Made by a program: the position numbers and the translations under genes | Notes under the pieces: generated by a model | Seen by the model: the letters and a program-made list of their open reading frames with translations, nothing else | Database searches by the model: none | What the model was told of the DNA's origin: nothing | In this document: one piece after another, positions 45,635 through 56,664 of the stretch | Layout: every line of letters starts with the position of its first letter | Position numbering within the stretch: the first letter of the stretch is position 1 | Origin: Argyresthia goedartella | Lineage: Eukaryota > Arthropoda > Insecta > Lepidoptera > Argyresthiidae | DNA length: 64,000 nucleotides | NCBI GenBank assembly: GCA_949825045.1 | Contig: OX463818.1 | Location: forward strand, 29,776,906-29,840,905 | Direction of reading: 5' to 3'

Positions 45635-45829
45635 ATGGCGTCGGCTGTCTTGCTGGCTGCAGCAGAGTAGGAACGCATCAGGTGTCTCCTTAACGAGGAA
45701 CGGAGGCTGCCGAGGGTCGCAAGTCAGCGGATAATGCTGCCGAAGGCTGAATTTGTTGGACTTTTCCGCCTCACAAAGGGAGCTTTCCGAATGAAAATTT
45801 TAGCTGTTGCCGGCAAGCCAGCGCACTAG
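45635..45829 (+). pseudogene. Harbinger nuclease-like N-terminal relic
   Basis: From ATG 45635 the frame reads MASAVLLAAAE, then TAG (45668-45670), then NEERRLPRV and EFVGLFRLTKGAFRMKIL, which resembles the N-terminus of PIF/Harbinger (HARBI1-type) nucleases, where F-x-x-x-F-R-L-x-K-x-x-F is common. The frame ends at 45829 and no catalytic domain follows. It could be a transposon remnant or a trace of a domesticated gene; the match is short. Confidence 0.45.
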
Positions 45830-45984
45830 CGCTGTGCGGCCAGACATTCGGGTAAAAAGATATACTTACGAAATAAATCAATAATTAATATATGTGAAAC
45901 TTAAAAATTATTTTCGCACATCACATTCTCCGCCACAGGGTACTGCCAGAAGAGTAAGTATTGGGACTTAACTATCACTATGTG

Positions 45985-46110
45985 GTAAAAACCTCTCCAC
46001 CAACCACTGAGTCAGCGTGGTGGAGAATGGCCAAATCTTACTTGTATCCGGGTAAAGGCCTGTGCCCCTCGGTGAGAATATTAATGGGCTACATTTATTC
46101 CATACCATAT
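45985..46110 (+). mobile_element. RTE-like 3' tail fragment
   Basis: CTCCACCAACCACTGAGTCA, GCGTGGTGGAGAATGGCC and GGCCTGTGCCCCTCGG...GGGCTACAT correspond to the widespread moth RTE/SINE 3' end that normally finishes in ATGATGATG. The ATG run is missing here. The same family in reverse lies at 46911-47080. Confidence 0.6.
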
Positions 46111-46539
46111 TTATTTACTCCTACTATCAGTACCTACTCTTTGGAAATCCATATCATTTATTAGCATAATTCATTACTTACTCTTAAGTAATATACTGTG
46201 TTGGCTCATGGAAGCATGGGTATGTTAAAAAAAAACTGTTACAAAACTGTGTGTATAATATTTCAGTGTTACAAAATGATAATTTTACTATTCTTTTGGT
46301 GATTATGAGGATGCATGACTGTTTTCTTAATGCGTTGCTATTCTTTCCAATGCCCGCACGCTCCTTTGTCCGCTGGCCGCAAATGCCGCCATGGATTTTG
46401 TATTTAGTTCTTCTGCCGCTAGTCTACACTCATCGATGACATCTGCAGTAAAAATAAAATGTTCTATTTTTATTGCTTTTTTTATCTTCTTAAAACATAA
46501 TATTGCCCATTAGCATGGAGTTTTATTTATTAACTTTTT

Positions 46540-46815
46540 GTTGAGTCAAAGTCAAAGTACTTTATTACTGTAGATATTTACATATACTTCGCAAACGTCA
46601 TTTTTTGCCTCTTCTCTACATTGGACCAATGTGGGTGGAGAAGGGCGTAGAAACTCCTACAGATTGATTTTTAGATCTCTTATAAAAATTTGGTTGTGCT
46701 GAACTAATACAAATATGAAAAATTTAATTATTATGATTAATAAGCAGGAATAAATAATTACAAAATTATTAACAGCAACGTCTGTGTTGAGCTAGATTAA
46801 CCCCATACAGTCCCG
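46540..46815 (-). mobile_element. LINE 3' end (same family as 34070-37757)
   Basis: TTTATTACTGTAGATATTTA, then the reversed block TGGACCAATGTGGGTGGAG, CTACAGATTGATTTTTAGAT and GAGCTAGATTAACCCCATAC match 37757-36750 in reverse. Only the 3' untranslated region is present, so this is a severely 5'-truncated insertion. Confidence 0.85.
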
Positions 46816-46910
46816 AAGTAGGTTATCTCACCACATACCACTGAAACATTTCCATCATAATGAAGATATGAGACTTATGAATGAATTAGAGATTGACTTT
46901 TTAGTAAATA

Positions 46911-47080
46911 GTCACCATCATCATCATCATGAACAGCCTATAACTGTCCACTGCTGGAATAAAGGCCTCTCCCAAAAATGAGAGAATTTGCACAAAGTAA
47001 TCACCATCCTTAGCAGATGGGTTGGTGATCACAGTACTGTAGAAGGTGGATGTTTATAAGGGATGCTGCTGTCCATTCGC
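46911..47080 (-). mobile_element. RTE-like 3' tail with ATC repeat
   Basis: CATCATCATCATCAT followed by AACAGCCTATAACTGTCCAC and TGCTGGAATAAAGGCCTCTC is the reverse complement of a common moth RTE/SINE 3' end with its trinucleotide tail. The body decays beyond about 47080. Confidence 0.65.
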
Positions 47081-47442
47081 TGTTAGGCATATTCCCTTTG
47101 ACACCTCCTAATACAACCTCGGGAAGAGAAGAGGTGATGGTAATTGGTATTCTGTTCTGCCGTCACCACAAGGTGAACATTATACAAATATGTAGTACAT
47201 GTGTTGCAAATAAGAAGCAAATTCAAACCTAAATCTTGCTGATAATATGTATAACCTCGTGACTGTTAACAGAGGGTAATAAATATTAAACTCACATCTC
47301 CACTCCTCTCTGTTTTATGCATTCCATCAGCCACCACATTCGTCGTGATTGTCAGCTGCCCCACTGATTCCGCACTGATTTTCTCCCAGTGGGCCAGTGA
47401 TACAATGCCCACTGCTCTAAGTCACGTTTCCCCTCCACGTAC

Positions 47443-47467
47443 TCATCATCATCATCATCATCATCAG
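47443..47467. repeat. (TCA)n microsatellite
   Basis: About eight TCA units in a row. Downstream sequence (GATCTGCCAATTCGGCAC) is not the same as after the run at 46916, so it may be the tail of a different short insertion. Confidence 0.85.
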
Positions 47468-47709
47468 GATCTGCCAATTCGGCACAACTTGGCGTGCTGG
47501 CATGCTGAAATTAAAACTTATTGAAGGTATTTCAAGTACAGTCAGTCGGCTCCTCTAAATCCATCTCAGCGCAGCACGAGTTTTTTGGTAAGAGCTTCTA
47601 TCACAATAATTTCACCAATGTCACGTGATGAGACCTGCACAATAGGAAACACATGGAACAGGTAATAAAAAGAGAACTTTAATCTGAGACTATAATTTAA
47701 TATTGTTGG

Positions 47710-48250
47710 TAGTTATAAATTTGTTAAGTAAATTGACAGAGGATGGGTGAGATAAGGTGAGAAGGAAGTTAGATTGACAGGACGAGGGAATTTCGGAGGG
47801 AGTAGATCGTAAAGGGAAGTATGATTGATAGGGCATTCAAAAAACAAATGATCAGGAGTACCGCCAGCCAGGCCACATTCACACAACGATGAATCCCTTG
47901 TATTAATTTTTGCGAGATGGACAGGAGTGTCCCAAACGAAGACGACAGATGACAAAGTAACTGATTTATCTAGGTCCCTAAACTTAAAGATGCAAGGACG
48001 TCTCAGAATTATTGATTGAATGGTACCGTAGTGCTTACCTTCTAAAGTTTTGGTCAGTGTCGATAAGGGGGCGGTAGCCCCCACTTTTTGAAATTTGTTA
48101 TTTATGGTGCCAGGATTTGTCTAGCCGAGATTTAGCTACAGCAGCGAGATCTTAAAATGAGAAGGATCACCGGTCCCCACAGCATTCCTTGCTAGCGAGT
48201 CACCCGCCTTGTTACCAACAATGCCAGAATATCCGATACCAAGCAACGAC
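47710..48250 (-). mobile_element. I-like LINE fragment: RNase H end and zinc-like C-terminus
   Basis: Near 48245-48185 the minus strand reads LGIGYSGIVGNKAGDSLARN, the end of an RNase H domain (G-H-x-G-I-x-G-N-E-x-A-D in the family; the His is Tyr here). Frame 48084-47713 follows, with SSLCECGLAGGTPDHLFFEC, the Cys/His tail of I-like LINE ORF2. The tail ends before 47710. The RT is absent. Confidence 0.75.
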
Positions 48251-48788
48251 AATATTGATGCCAAGAACATGACATCTGTATAACGCCTCACGGATCTTGA
48301 AAATAAAAGAATACTTTGATTTAGATTTAAATGGATTAGCCAAAATAATATAGCTTATGGAGTGCTTATGCTTGAAATTGTAAACAAAGAGAAACTTGAA
48401 CCTAATAATGTACTCTGTGACTTGAACTGTCATGTCAACATGGAAACAGTATGCTTTTAGCGTTATCAAAACGCACTTGCAATCAATGTTTTTTTTAGCC
48501 AATACTTTTAGTATTTGACTGATAGAAACACAAAAAAAGGTTAACAAGATACAATAAAGGTTTTTAACTTTAATTTCAATTATTTCCTCAATATTTATGA
48601 GAATCTATGCAACCGATTACATTACGCAACAAAACGCAACATCAAAACATCGCTCATCGATGCACGTCCCTATTTAGTTCGTTCACACGATGCTCAGAGC
48701 TGATAGAAGCCTTCGGTGATACCCCGCAATCGATGAAATTGTATGAGCATGAGATGAACCATAGACACTCGCTCTGAACTTCATGGAG

Positions 48789-49130
48789 TTACGCCATAAG
48801 GCTGCTGTTATCAAGTAAGCGCAGTGCCTCATTGTAGCTTTCACTAGTTAAAGGTAAGTTCCTAATCAAATCATATGGCTCGTCCTTGACAAATGAGCGC
48901 AGGCAATGCAATTTTTGCACGTTATCTAATGACCTGTCACTGTCGATGAGCGATTTAAATAGGCTAATAAAGTTTACATATTCAGCATATTTGCCTGTAA
49001 ATGTGTTTATGTTAATAGTAGGCAATTTTGTCTTAAGCTTGGCTTGAGAAGGAATTGTTTCGGATTCAGGTTCAATCTTTGGAAAGGACGGGAAGGAAGT
49101 ACATGTCAGGGCCATATTAGACTTTGGATC
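48789..49130 (-). mobile_element. BEL/Pao gag fragment (DUF1759-like)
   Basis: TKLPTININTFTGKYAEYVN, FISLFKSLIDSDRSLDNVQK and LHCLRSFVKDEPYDLI match the Pao gag domain: a fixed L-P-x-I-x-x-x-x-F-x-G, then a helix pair. The frame is longer on the map, but the upstream part has no similarity. It may belong with the fragment at 44916-45272, or to another copy. Confidence 0.7.
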
Positions 49131-50740
49131 ACAAATCTCACTCCTGACCAGCAAGGTGGTAGATGTGTTAGGTTTCACGCCTACAGAAACAAATACTAAC
49201 ATCATAGGTATTGCGAACACAAAAAATAATGCAAAGTTCTCAATACCTCTGGAGGTGCACTCATTGAAGTCACCATTTAGCACTTCTATTACCTTTTGCG
49301 TTGTAGACAGAATTACTTGCAAACTACCTCAGAACAAAGGAAAGATCATCGCTCCCGTGCTTAGAACAAGGAAAGTGTGGCCCCGGCAAGTAAGTTCTCC
49401 GGTCGTCCGTCGCGTCGGTGGCGGCGCTCGTGAGCGCGGATCTAAATATCCCTCTCATCAAATTGGCAGCGCTGGAGGGAAGAGCGAGAGGGCACGCCGC
49501 AATTGCCAGTAATCAAACAAAGACAACAAATACGCTCGTCGTTTCCTACGTTTCGTTTCATCACAGCGCGCACGCAGCCAGCGCCACACAAGAAAGAATT
49601 GTACGGCGACCTGGGGCCATTGTTGTTGTTCTGTCCAGAGCTAAATTCCCAAAAGAAATTAGTCAATTATTTCGTAGGATCGAGGTCAGAACTGCTACCA
49701 GCCCTTTTGGGTTCATTCATCTTGTCAAACCAAACGTCGATTAGACTAAACAATAGAACAATGAACTAAGTAGATATTAAATGTGCAAGCTCAAACCCGT
49801 CTGCAAGGCGTAGATCCCAGGTCCATTCGTAAACGCAGTCGCCGCGGGTGGATGTAGTTCAGCTGTGGCCGAACACGTCAACCAGCGGGCGCCTGCGCTT
49901 GTGCAACGAGCAGATGCAGCGTCGAGTGCCGCGATGCTCCCTGGAATAGTCGGCAAATTCCGTGGAAACGCTTGGACCTACTTTGTTTCGTTTCACTTTG
50001 TAGTTTAGTAACGAGGGTAAAATAAAATAATTTCTAGGTACGCTAACCAAATAAAACGTTAAAATTATTTGTCACTATTTAGCTACAATTTCATTTGGTT
50101 TCACGAAATAGGCGTGACGTTTTTATAGTTACCGTTAGGCAAATAATTTGGGTTGAAAATGATAGGTTGTAGGCTAGGCAAGATAGGTATTTCTAGGGTT
50201 TGCTGTGAACATTATTTAGGCAGTAAACTTATAGTGTATTTTGTATTAGCTACATTAGGCTTGTTCAAAATAGCTAGATTAGGTTAGCTAATATGCTAGA
50301 TAGTCGTAACGCTGTTGAAGCAAGCAAAGCAAATTCTTTTACGTGTGATGACCTAGTTAGATACGTAATTTAGATGAATTTGATGAAAATAAATTGAGAA
50401 ACAAACTTAGGTACAGCAGGCAAATGGCTAAAATACTTGCTGGTACAGCTTGATTAGGATGATAAATAGACTTAACGCTCGAGAAGCTAGTCAGCCACGC
50501 GCACAGAACAAAGAAAAATAGTAGGTATGTTGGTAATAATAGGGAAACTGATAGGAAATAGAAGGATAATTGGGTGTACTTCCTTCGGGATACACCTTCT
50601 GTCTGTGCATAAAGGTGCCCTGGCAGCAACACGAAGTCCTTGTTCCTTTGTCCCGAACAGTAGGTAAGAGAATAAGTTTATTAAATAAAAGATTCATGAA
50701 AATAAGTACAGAGAATATAAATAAGATACTTCATTCTAGT
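49131..50740. other. CpG-rich block, then unassigned DNA
   Basis: 49370-49970 is much richer in G+C and CpG than its surroundings (GTCGCGTCGGTGGCGGCGCT). Lying upstream of a minus-strand BEL gag, it could be that element's LTR and leader, but I cannot find a second LTR or a primer site. 50000-50740 is AT-rich with no recognised feature. Confidence 0.35.
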
Positions 50741-51470
50741 TCAAGACAGTACGTGTGGGACTGCCACTCCATCCTCATATAGGCCTGTGCGATTCCACTT
50801 ATGGCGGGTGCTGCGGATGCACATGCTGCTAGCCCTGATGATGGCGGTTTGAATTCTTGCTCGTAGCCAGCCCATTATTGTGGCAGGGGTCCGGTTCCAG
50901 CGGTCCGCCAGCGTTTCGGCGAGGTGTTTAGTGAATGGTATCATTTGTAAAGCAAAAACTCCATCGACAGAGGTTGCTAAAGGGGTGAAAGTGGTGTGGC
51001 GCGTCTCGCATGGGTCGCAATACTTCCTTTTCTTTTCTTCTTCAGCTGAACGAAGGACAGCCGCTACGGGACGTGATGCGTGGGAGGGAGCGTCGGTGTC
51101 TATGACACGGATATCAAATAACGCCTCCCTCTGGGCAATCCATACCCCACGACAAGCCAAGTCTCCACGCAGCTCAGTATCGCCTTCGGATATCACTGGC
51201 TCTTTCGTGACGTTTCCCTAGGCTTGCTGGCACAGTTAACAGAAAAGGCCCCATTACATTATGTGATAAGGCCATCTGTTTTGCAGCACAAGGCGTGGTT
51301 CACGTTGAAGTTGTCATTGCCGCAGCCGTCGCAAGTCGCAGGCATAGAGATTGGTGTGCGGTGGTATCTTATGGCCAGGGCATCTCTAAATTCGTGGGGT
51401 GATAAATTGAAGTTGTCTTTTCTCGTCGGTATTACTGAAAGCCAGGTTGATGTTTTTGTTTTCATTTTTG
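50741..51470 (-). pseudogene. CCHC finger and nuclease-like C-terminus of the RT element
   Basis: Frame 51465-51259 has ISMPATCDGCGNDNFNVNHA followed by LCC, a C-x2-C-x8-H-x3-C finger. After a stop, frame 51196-50741 reads DLACRGVWIAQREALFDIRV, DTDAPSHASRPVAAVL, AEEEKKRKY and TRHTTFTPLATSVDGV. The spacing of D-I-R-V and E-x-K-K would suit a PD-(D/E)XK nuclease core. I infer this; no structure or search supports it here. Confidence 0.6.
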
Positions 51471-51604
51471 TCGCTATTGATCTTTCAATTGCTCTTTTCT
51501 TTTTGGATGGTAATTTCGTTAGAATGCTTTCGAGAGTTTCGTTCTCGTATATTTCTTTTTCCTTGTTTCCTTCCTTTCTAGCGTCACGCAGAGAATTGAA
51601 GTGT

Positions 51605-52798
51605 TCAGCCAGGTTTGGGCTGTTGAAAGTATTGTAGATCCCTGTTTTGAGATTTGGTATGCACGGTTTGGTGTGTTGAAGGGGTCAAAGAAAGGGCAAG
51701 TCCGCCTTTGTGGACTGGGAGGGTAACTAGCTGGGTTTCAAGTTTTGTGATTTCGCCTCCAATTATTGTTGGTATGAATTTGTCATGTAATGTATTAGTT
51801 AAGGGTTCAAAAAGTTCTACTGCATATTTTAAGACACGTAGTAGGAAGGACCATTTAAACTGAGCTGCTTTAGTTAGGGCAATGTAAGCGGCTTGAGGTG
51901 AGTTTTCGCAGATTGTTGTGAGTTTCTCGATGATAGATATCCATTCGGTTACATTCTTTTTTATGAAGTCGTCCCCTCCTGTCTCTATGTAGCCTCCTAG
52001 GAAGCGGGAGCCGGTAACTATGGAGACGTTGGCACCAGAGAAGGTCTTTTCTGCGGTTGACTTGTCGGTTTCTGACACTATTAGAAATTATTTTTTACCT
52101 TGTGGTAAGTAGCCGTATGCTGGGCCTGTTTTGTTTAAGTTGTCCCACTATTGTCGTAGGCGTTGGAAAGTGCCTTGCGTGGAGGAGTCATCGGCGTACC
52201 AGCATTGTGTGACTGTGTTTTCGGTTTTAAGTTTGTTAATTATTGGTAGTATTGCAAGCGCGTACAGTGGCATTGCGAGTGGGTCTCCTTGTGTTACGCT
52301 TTTCTGCTATATAGTCTTGTATCAGAATCGCGTAATACTAGTTCAGCGTGGCCATTGTAAGTATTATAAAGAAAGCGGGCGCAGTGTGGCCATACTGGCC
52401 CTCTGGCAAGCAAGAATATACTATTCTTGCTTGCCAGAGGACTAGTCGTCTATTCACGGCGTTAAAAGCATTGTTCGCGTCAACGAGAAGCATTCCCCAG
52501 TTTGAACCAGGTTGGCAATATCTTTGGAAGATATCGATCATGGCATGAATGGCGCCTTTGATGCCACTGCCCAGTCCACTGCAGAGCTGTGACTGGCCGC
52601 ATGCTTCAGTGACTTCAGAGCCTGTTGCTAAGATCATGCATTTGGATAATATTCTTCTTAGGCATTCGCCGGTGCCGATAGGTCTTACGCAAGGGCATTT
52701 GTCTAAAGCAACAAGTCGGCTTGACATTAATTCTTGTATTTGGCTCCAGGAAATGGTTTCGTTGCTAAGTTTTGTTGTGAGCTGCGCTACGGCTTCTC
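51605..52798 (-). pseudogene. Reverse transcriptase domain of the RT element
   Basis: Frame 52727-52338 holds RLVALDKCPCVRPIGTGE, ILATGSEVTEACGQSQLC, LVDANNAFNAVNRR (first catalytic Asp). A 19-bp inverted duplication at 52400-52440 then shifts the frame. It resumes with HCARFLYNTYNGHAELVLRD, VTQGDPLAMPLYALAILPII and the intact WYADDSSTQG. A stop (TAG for Trp) lies shortly after. Frame 52078-51605 continues into FLGGYIETGGDDF and the thumb. Catalytic residues are intact. Confidence 0.8.
52400..52440. repeat. 19-bp perfect inverted duplication in the RT
   Basis: Arms 52400-52418 (CCTCTGGCAAGCAAGAATA) and 52422-52440 with a 3-nt loop. The left arm is extra coding material copied in reverse, and it shifts the RT frame. 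The very short loop suggests template switching during replication. Confidence 0.9.
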
Positions 52799-53229
52799 TT
52801 AAATGAAAGATATATAGATATATCGTTGCGTTGATATTTTTAGACGTAGCGTATCTTCGTTTTATCAGTAGGACGCAGCGATAGAGATTCTTATGCTCTG
52901 CTTACTAACCTATGTAATACATTGCACAATTTTGCTGAAAATAAAATATTATTATTAAATGTTAGTAATTACAGGTATCTTAACACGCATGTACTGAAAA
53001 ATGAAATGAGAAAATTTTCAAACCAATATGAAAACTGTAAGTTGCTAAATATCTACAATAGTAACCAAGTAAGTGCCTACTCGCCAAACACTTTAAAATA
53101 CATGGCTTCTGAAACAATGACAGAGTTGGTTCCTTCATGTAAAAACACTGCAAAATGTTTTCGTTGATGTGGTTGGTACTGTTGGCCCTGTATCTAGTAA
53201 GGAGACCATACAAATAGATAATTGTGATA

Positions 53230-54640
53230 GTTTTTTAATAATCAACCAAAACATACTACACTACAAGGTATTGGCAAGAAATTAGAGATTTTACAGATTT
53301 CACTACAAGATCTAAGGGTTAACGGAAGGGACGTTGATATAGTATGTCTTAGTGAAACGTTTGTGAAGAAAGGCTCCGAATCAAACATTAAGATGAATGG
53401 CTATAAATTAGTTTCAACTTATTGTCGTAAAAAAGTAGAGGCGGGTGTGCAATTCTAGCAAAAAAATATTTTGAATGTAAGGAAATACATATTGAATTAG
53501 CAAACGATTTTTATTTTGAGTGTTGTGGTATTGAAGTTATTGGGATAGGGCTAATACTAATTAATATTTATAGCATACCAAAGAAAACTAAGCCGCATAT
53601 AGGTGTATTTATGTATAAATTAGAAAAATTGTTAGAGTCATTAACTTTAAAATATGAAAATAAAAAAAATGTTCTATGTGGAGACTGGAACATTGACCTA
53701 CTAAAACAGGATAACTATTCAAAGGAGTTACAAAATTTGTTTTCAAATTATAATTTTCAATTGCACATAAGGTCTCCTACAAGACAAAATGCATGTATTG
53801 ATCAAATAGCGAGCAATATAAAATCTGCGAAGGCAGATGTATTGAAACTGGGTCTATCTGATCACGAGACGGCCCAAATATTGAAGTTTGACATAAAGAA
53901 GCTTAAAGCTTTTAACACCTGGTTCGACTTCAAAAGAGACTATAACACTCAAAATATAAAAAAAATCTGCAAATGTATCAGTTCTTTGTCTTTTTCAGAC
54001 GTATTGGAATGTGAAGTGGCCGCGGAAGCTTTTGACCTATTTTATGACTTAATATGTTTATTCTATAATCTATGTTTTCCTATAATTAAAGTTAAAACAA
54101 TAACCGAGCTAAAGATATAGGGTGGGTAAGAAAAGGTTTAAAGAAATCTTGTAAAACAAAACGATCTCTATACTTAAAATACAGACAAACAAAAACGAAT
54201 AAACAGACAAATAAGATTATATTCAAAAAGTATGATAATATCCTCAAACGGTGTTTAAACAAAGCTCAGAAATTACATAACTATAAATACATAAAGAACC
54301 ATTAAAATAAATGTAAAGCTACTTGGAATATAATCACGTCGTCAATTTCAAATGAAATAAAAAATCATAATAATATTAATAAAATCAAACTAAATGACAT
54401 AGAATTTTCTAATCCCAATGACATTTGTAATATTTTGAATGATTATTTTATAAACCTGACATGTCCCCATAATAATTTAATCAATAATAATAATATCTCA
54501 TCAATTAATAGCACAGAACAAATCAATCAAAATACAATATTTATAAGACCAGTTTCGGAAACAGAAATATATAACATTATTATGTCCCTAAAAACAGTAA
54601 GGCAAGTGGCTTCGACGAAATTATTACAAAAATTATAAAA
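53230..54640 (+). pseudogene. LINE endonuclease and linker, frame-broken
   Basis: Readings in order: ISLQDLRVNGRDVDIVCLSE (endonuclease start with the catalytic Glu), NGYKLVSTYCRKK, a frame break at about 53440, then frame 53611-54118 with VLCGDWNIDLLKQDN, ACIDQIASNIKSAK, LKLGLSDHETAQIL. The linker follows in further frames (KATWNIITSSISNE, ISETEIYNIIMSLKT-like). The catalytic motifs are all present; about four lesions break the gene. Confidence 0.85.
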
Positions 54641-54730
54641 GGTTGTGCATATAAGATCTGCTATCCTCTAACACATTTAATAAATCTCTCGTTTGTTGAA
54701 GGGTATTTCCCCGAAAAACTAAAGGTTAGT

Positions 54731-56101
54731 GTGATTAAACCCCTGTTTAAAAAAGGCGACCAACTAGATCCCAGCAATTATAGACCTATCTCTTTGGTTC
54801 CAATTTTTTCAAAAGTATTTGAAAAAGCGATGCAATCTAGGTTGAACGAATTTCAAGAAAAACACAAAATACTCCGTCCTGAACAATATGGTTTCCGTAA
54901 AGGTTCATCAACGGTTCATGCTTGTTTTGACTTAGTACGTTTAGCAACTCAAAACTTAAATAAAAATACACCAACAATAGCTTTGTTTCTTGATATGAGC
55001 AAAGCATTTGATTTTGTTAACCATTCATTGCTCTTAGAAAAATTAAATTCTTTCGGAATTCGAGGCGTAGCGCTAAACTGGCTAAGAAGTTTTCTGGAAA
55101 ATAGACAACAATGCAATGAAACAAGCAAAATTCAGGAAAACAACGGCATCGCCACAAAGCAAATTTATAGATCCCATTTTAAGATAAATAACTCAGGAGT
55201 ACCACAAGGAAGTGTCTTAGCACCATTACTGTTCCTACTATATGTTAATGATCTCCCAAAATCCACCCCACATGACTGCTTGCAATTTGCTGATGACACC
55301 ACGTTAATAATACATTGCAAAAAACCAGATAACTCTGAAAACGTAATTAATACTGCACTTGGGGACATTATAAAGTGGCTACAATCATATAATTTACAAA
55401 TTAATATTAACAAAACCAAATTTATGCAATTTCTCTCCTATAATTCAAATGCGCATCCTATTTCTATTGTATATAATAATGAAACAATCTCCGAAGTTGA
55501 CAATTTTAAATTCCTAGGCATCACAATCGACAAAAATCTAAATTGGAAAAAACACGTAGAATCGGTATGTAACAAAATAAATCGCTTTGTGTACGCTTTG
55601 TACCAACTAAGGCAAACTGTCTCTATCGAAGCCGCTCTAATGGCCTACCACGGTTACGTCTCCTCTGTACTCAGCTATGGTCTGATCCTGTGGGGAAATT
55701 CGGTGGAGGTGGAAAGGGCTTTCAAAATTCAAAAAAAGTGCATAAGAGCGATCTGTAAGGTTAAATTCGATCAAACATGTAAACCACTTTTTAAAAAACT
55801 TAATATTTTACCTCTACCATGTGCATACATTAGAGATGTTTGTGTTTTTGTTGCCTCTCATCGAGAAAACTGGAGATCCAGAAATGAAGGACAACAGAGA
55901 CAAATAAGAGCAAAATACACGAACCTACTATATCAACCTCCTGGTTTTAAGGACATTTATAGGAAGAATATTTACAATATGTGTATTATTTTGTTTAACA
56001 AGCTGCCTGATGACTTTAAAGTACTGACTAGCAAGTCCCTAAAAATAATCTTACTAAGTGGCTACAACAACACTGTTTTTATAGCATTAAAGAATATTTA
56101 G
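54731..56101 (+). CDS. LINE reverse transcriptase, long open frame
   Basis: A 456-codon frame without a stop: VIKPLFKKGDQLDPSNYRPI, FEKAMQSRLNEF, YGFRKGSSTVHACFD, LFLDMSKAFDFVNH (first catalytic Asp), NSGVPQGSVLAPLLFLLYVN, LQFADDTTLIIHC (catalytic pair), then FKFLGITIDKNLNWKKHVES and IQKKCIRAICKVKF. The frame is really the C-terminal part of ORF2; its Met is internal, and a lesion near 54610 separates it from the endonuclease. The palm looks catalytically intact. It shares its insertion partner with no other gene; it is a passenger in the older RT element. Confidence 0.88.
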   Translation: MIKPLFKKGDQLDPSNYRPISLVPIFSKVFEKAMQSRLNEFQEKHKILRPEQYGFRKGSSTVHACFDLVRLATQNLNKNTPTIALFLDMSKAFDFVNHSLLLEKLNSFGIRGVALNWLRSFLENRQQCNETSKIQENNGIATKQIYRSHFKINNSGVPQGSVLAPLLFLLYVNDLPKSTPHDCLQFADDTTLIIHCKKPDNSENVINTALGDIIKWLQSYNLQININKTKFMQFLSYNSNAHPISIVYNNETISEVDNFKFLGITIDKNLNWKKHVESVCNKINRFVYALYQLRQTVSIEAALMAYHGYVSSVLSYGLILWGNSVEVERAFKIQKKCIRAICKVKFDQTCKPLFKKLNILPLPCAYIRDVCVFVASHRENWRSRNEGQQRQIRAKYTNLLYQPPGFKDIYRKNIYNMCIILFNKLPDDFKVLTSKSLKIILLSGYNNTVFIALKNI

Positions 56102-56664
56102 AATATAGAAACTAAACATTTATAAATATAAGATTTTACAAACGGACATTTTAAATTTGAATTATATAACTAAATCAGAATTAAATTGAAACGATTTACT
56201 ATAATATTGCGCTATTTCATAAATTATAACTATACTATTTTTCATGCTTATACATAAGCTGAAAACACTGCACATACTTTAAATTTAAGATCATCTTATT
56301 ACTGTTTTCTGGCAAATAAAAATCATTTCATTTCATTTCATTTCATTTCAAAGTTTATTTTATATGTAGCAGCTTATTTCTTAGCCGAGGAGGCTTTTTG
56401 TGTCGACTTATGTGCAAATCGAATCCAGGTTATCTCAGAAATCGTAGTAATGTCATTGACCTATCTAGCTCCTGGTCGACCCACGCTCCATTTTCCTTCT
56501 TTCGGCCACCACTCAGTCTACACCACCTGGCATTACCTCGCCAGCAGTGTCATGTCCACTAAAATTTGAGTATGTTTTTACGCTTCCCAACATCTAAACT
56601 TACTCTGTCTTATTTCTTAGTTATGGACTCGATAAAGGAGTGTTTCTTTGTGTTTCTTTCTTTG

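Larger units (their letters stand above)
52860..56350 (+). mobile_element. LINE (Jockey-type), nearly complete ORF2
   Basis: It begins inside ORF1 (52880-53166, the end of an SGNH-like ORF1: NFAENKILLLNVSNYRYLN), then ORF2 endonuclease (53230-54640) and RT (54731-56101), then a 3' untranslated region with AATAAAAATC and an (ATTTC)n tail at 56322-56350. It lies within the minus-strand RT element: that element's coding match stops at 56665 and resumes at 52798. Sequence 56351-56660 between tail and host is unassigned and may be a further insertion. Confidence 0.88.

Noticed and set aside
49156..49769. Several overlapping frames in the CpG-rich block as genes
   Set aside because: They overlap on both strands with no conserved motif; GC-rich DNA gives long frames by chance.
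50357..50697. Minus-strand frames of 91 and 68 codons near the end of the RT element
   Set aside because: Hydrophobic, low-complexity readings without similarity, lying beyond the last conserved segment.
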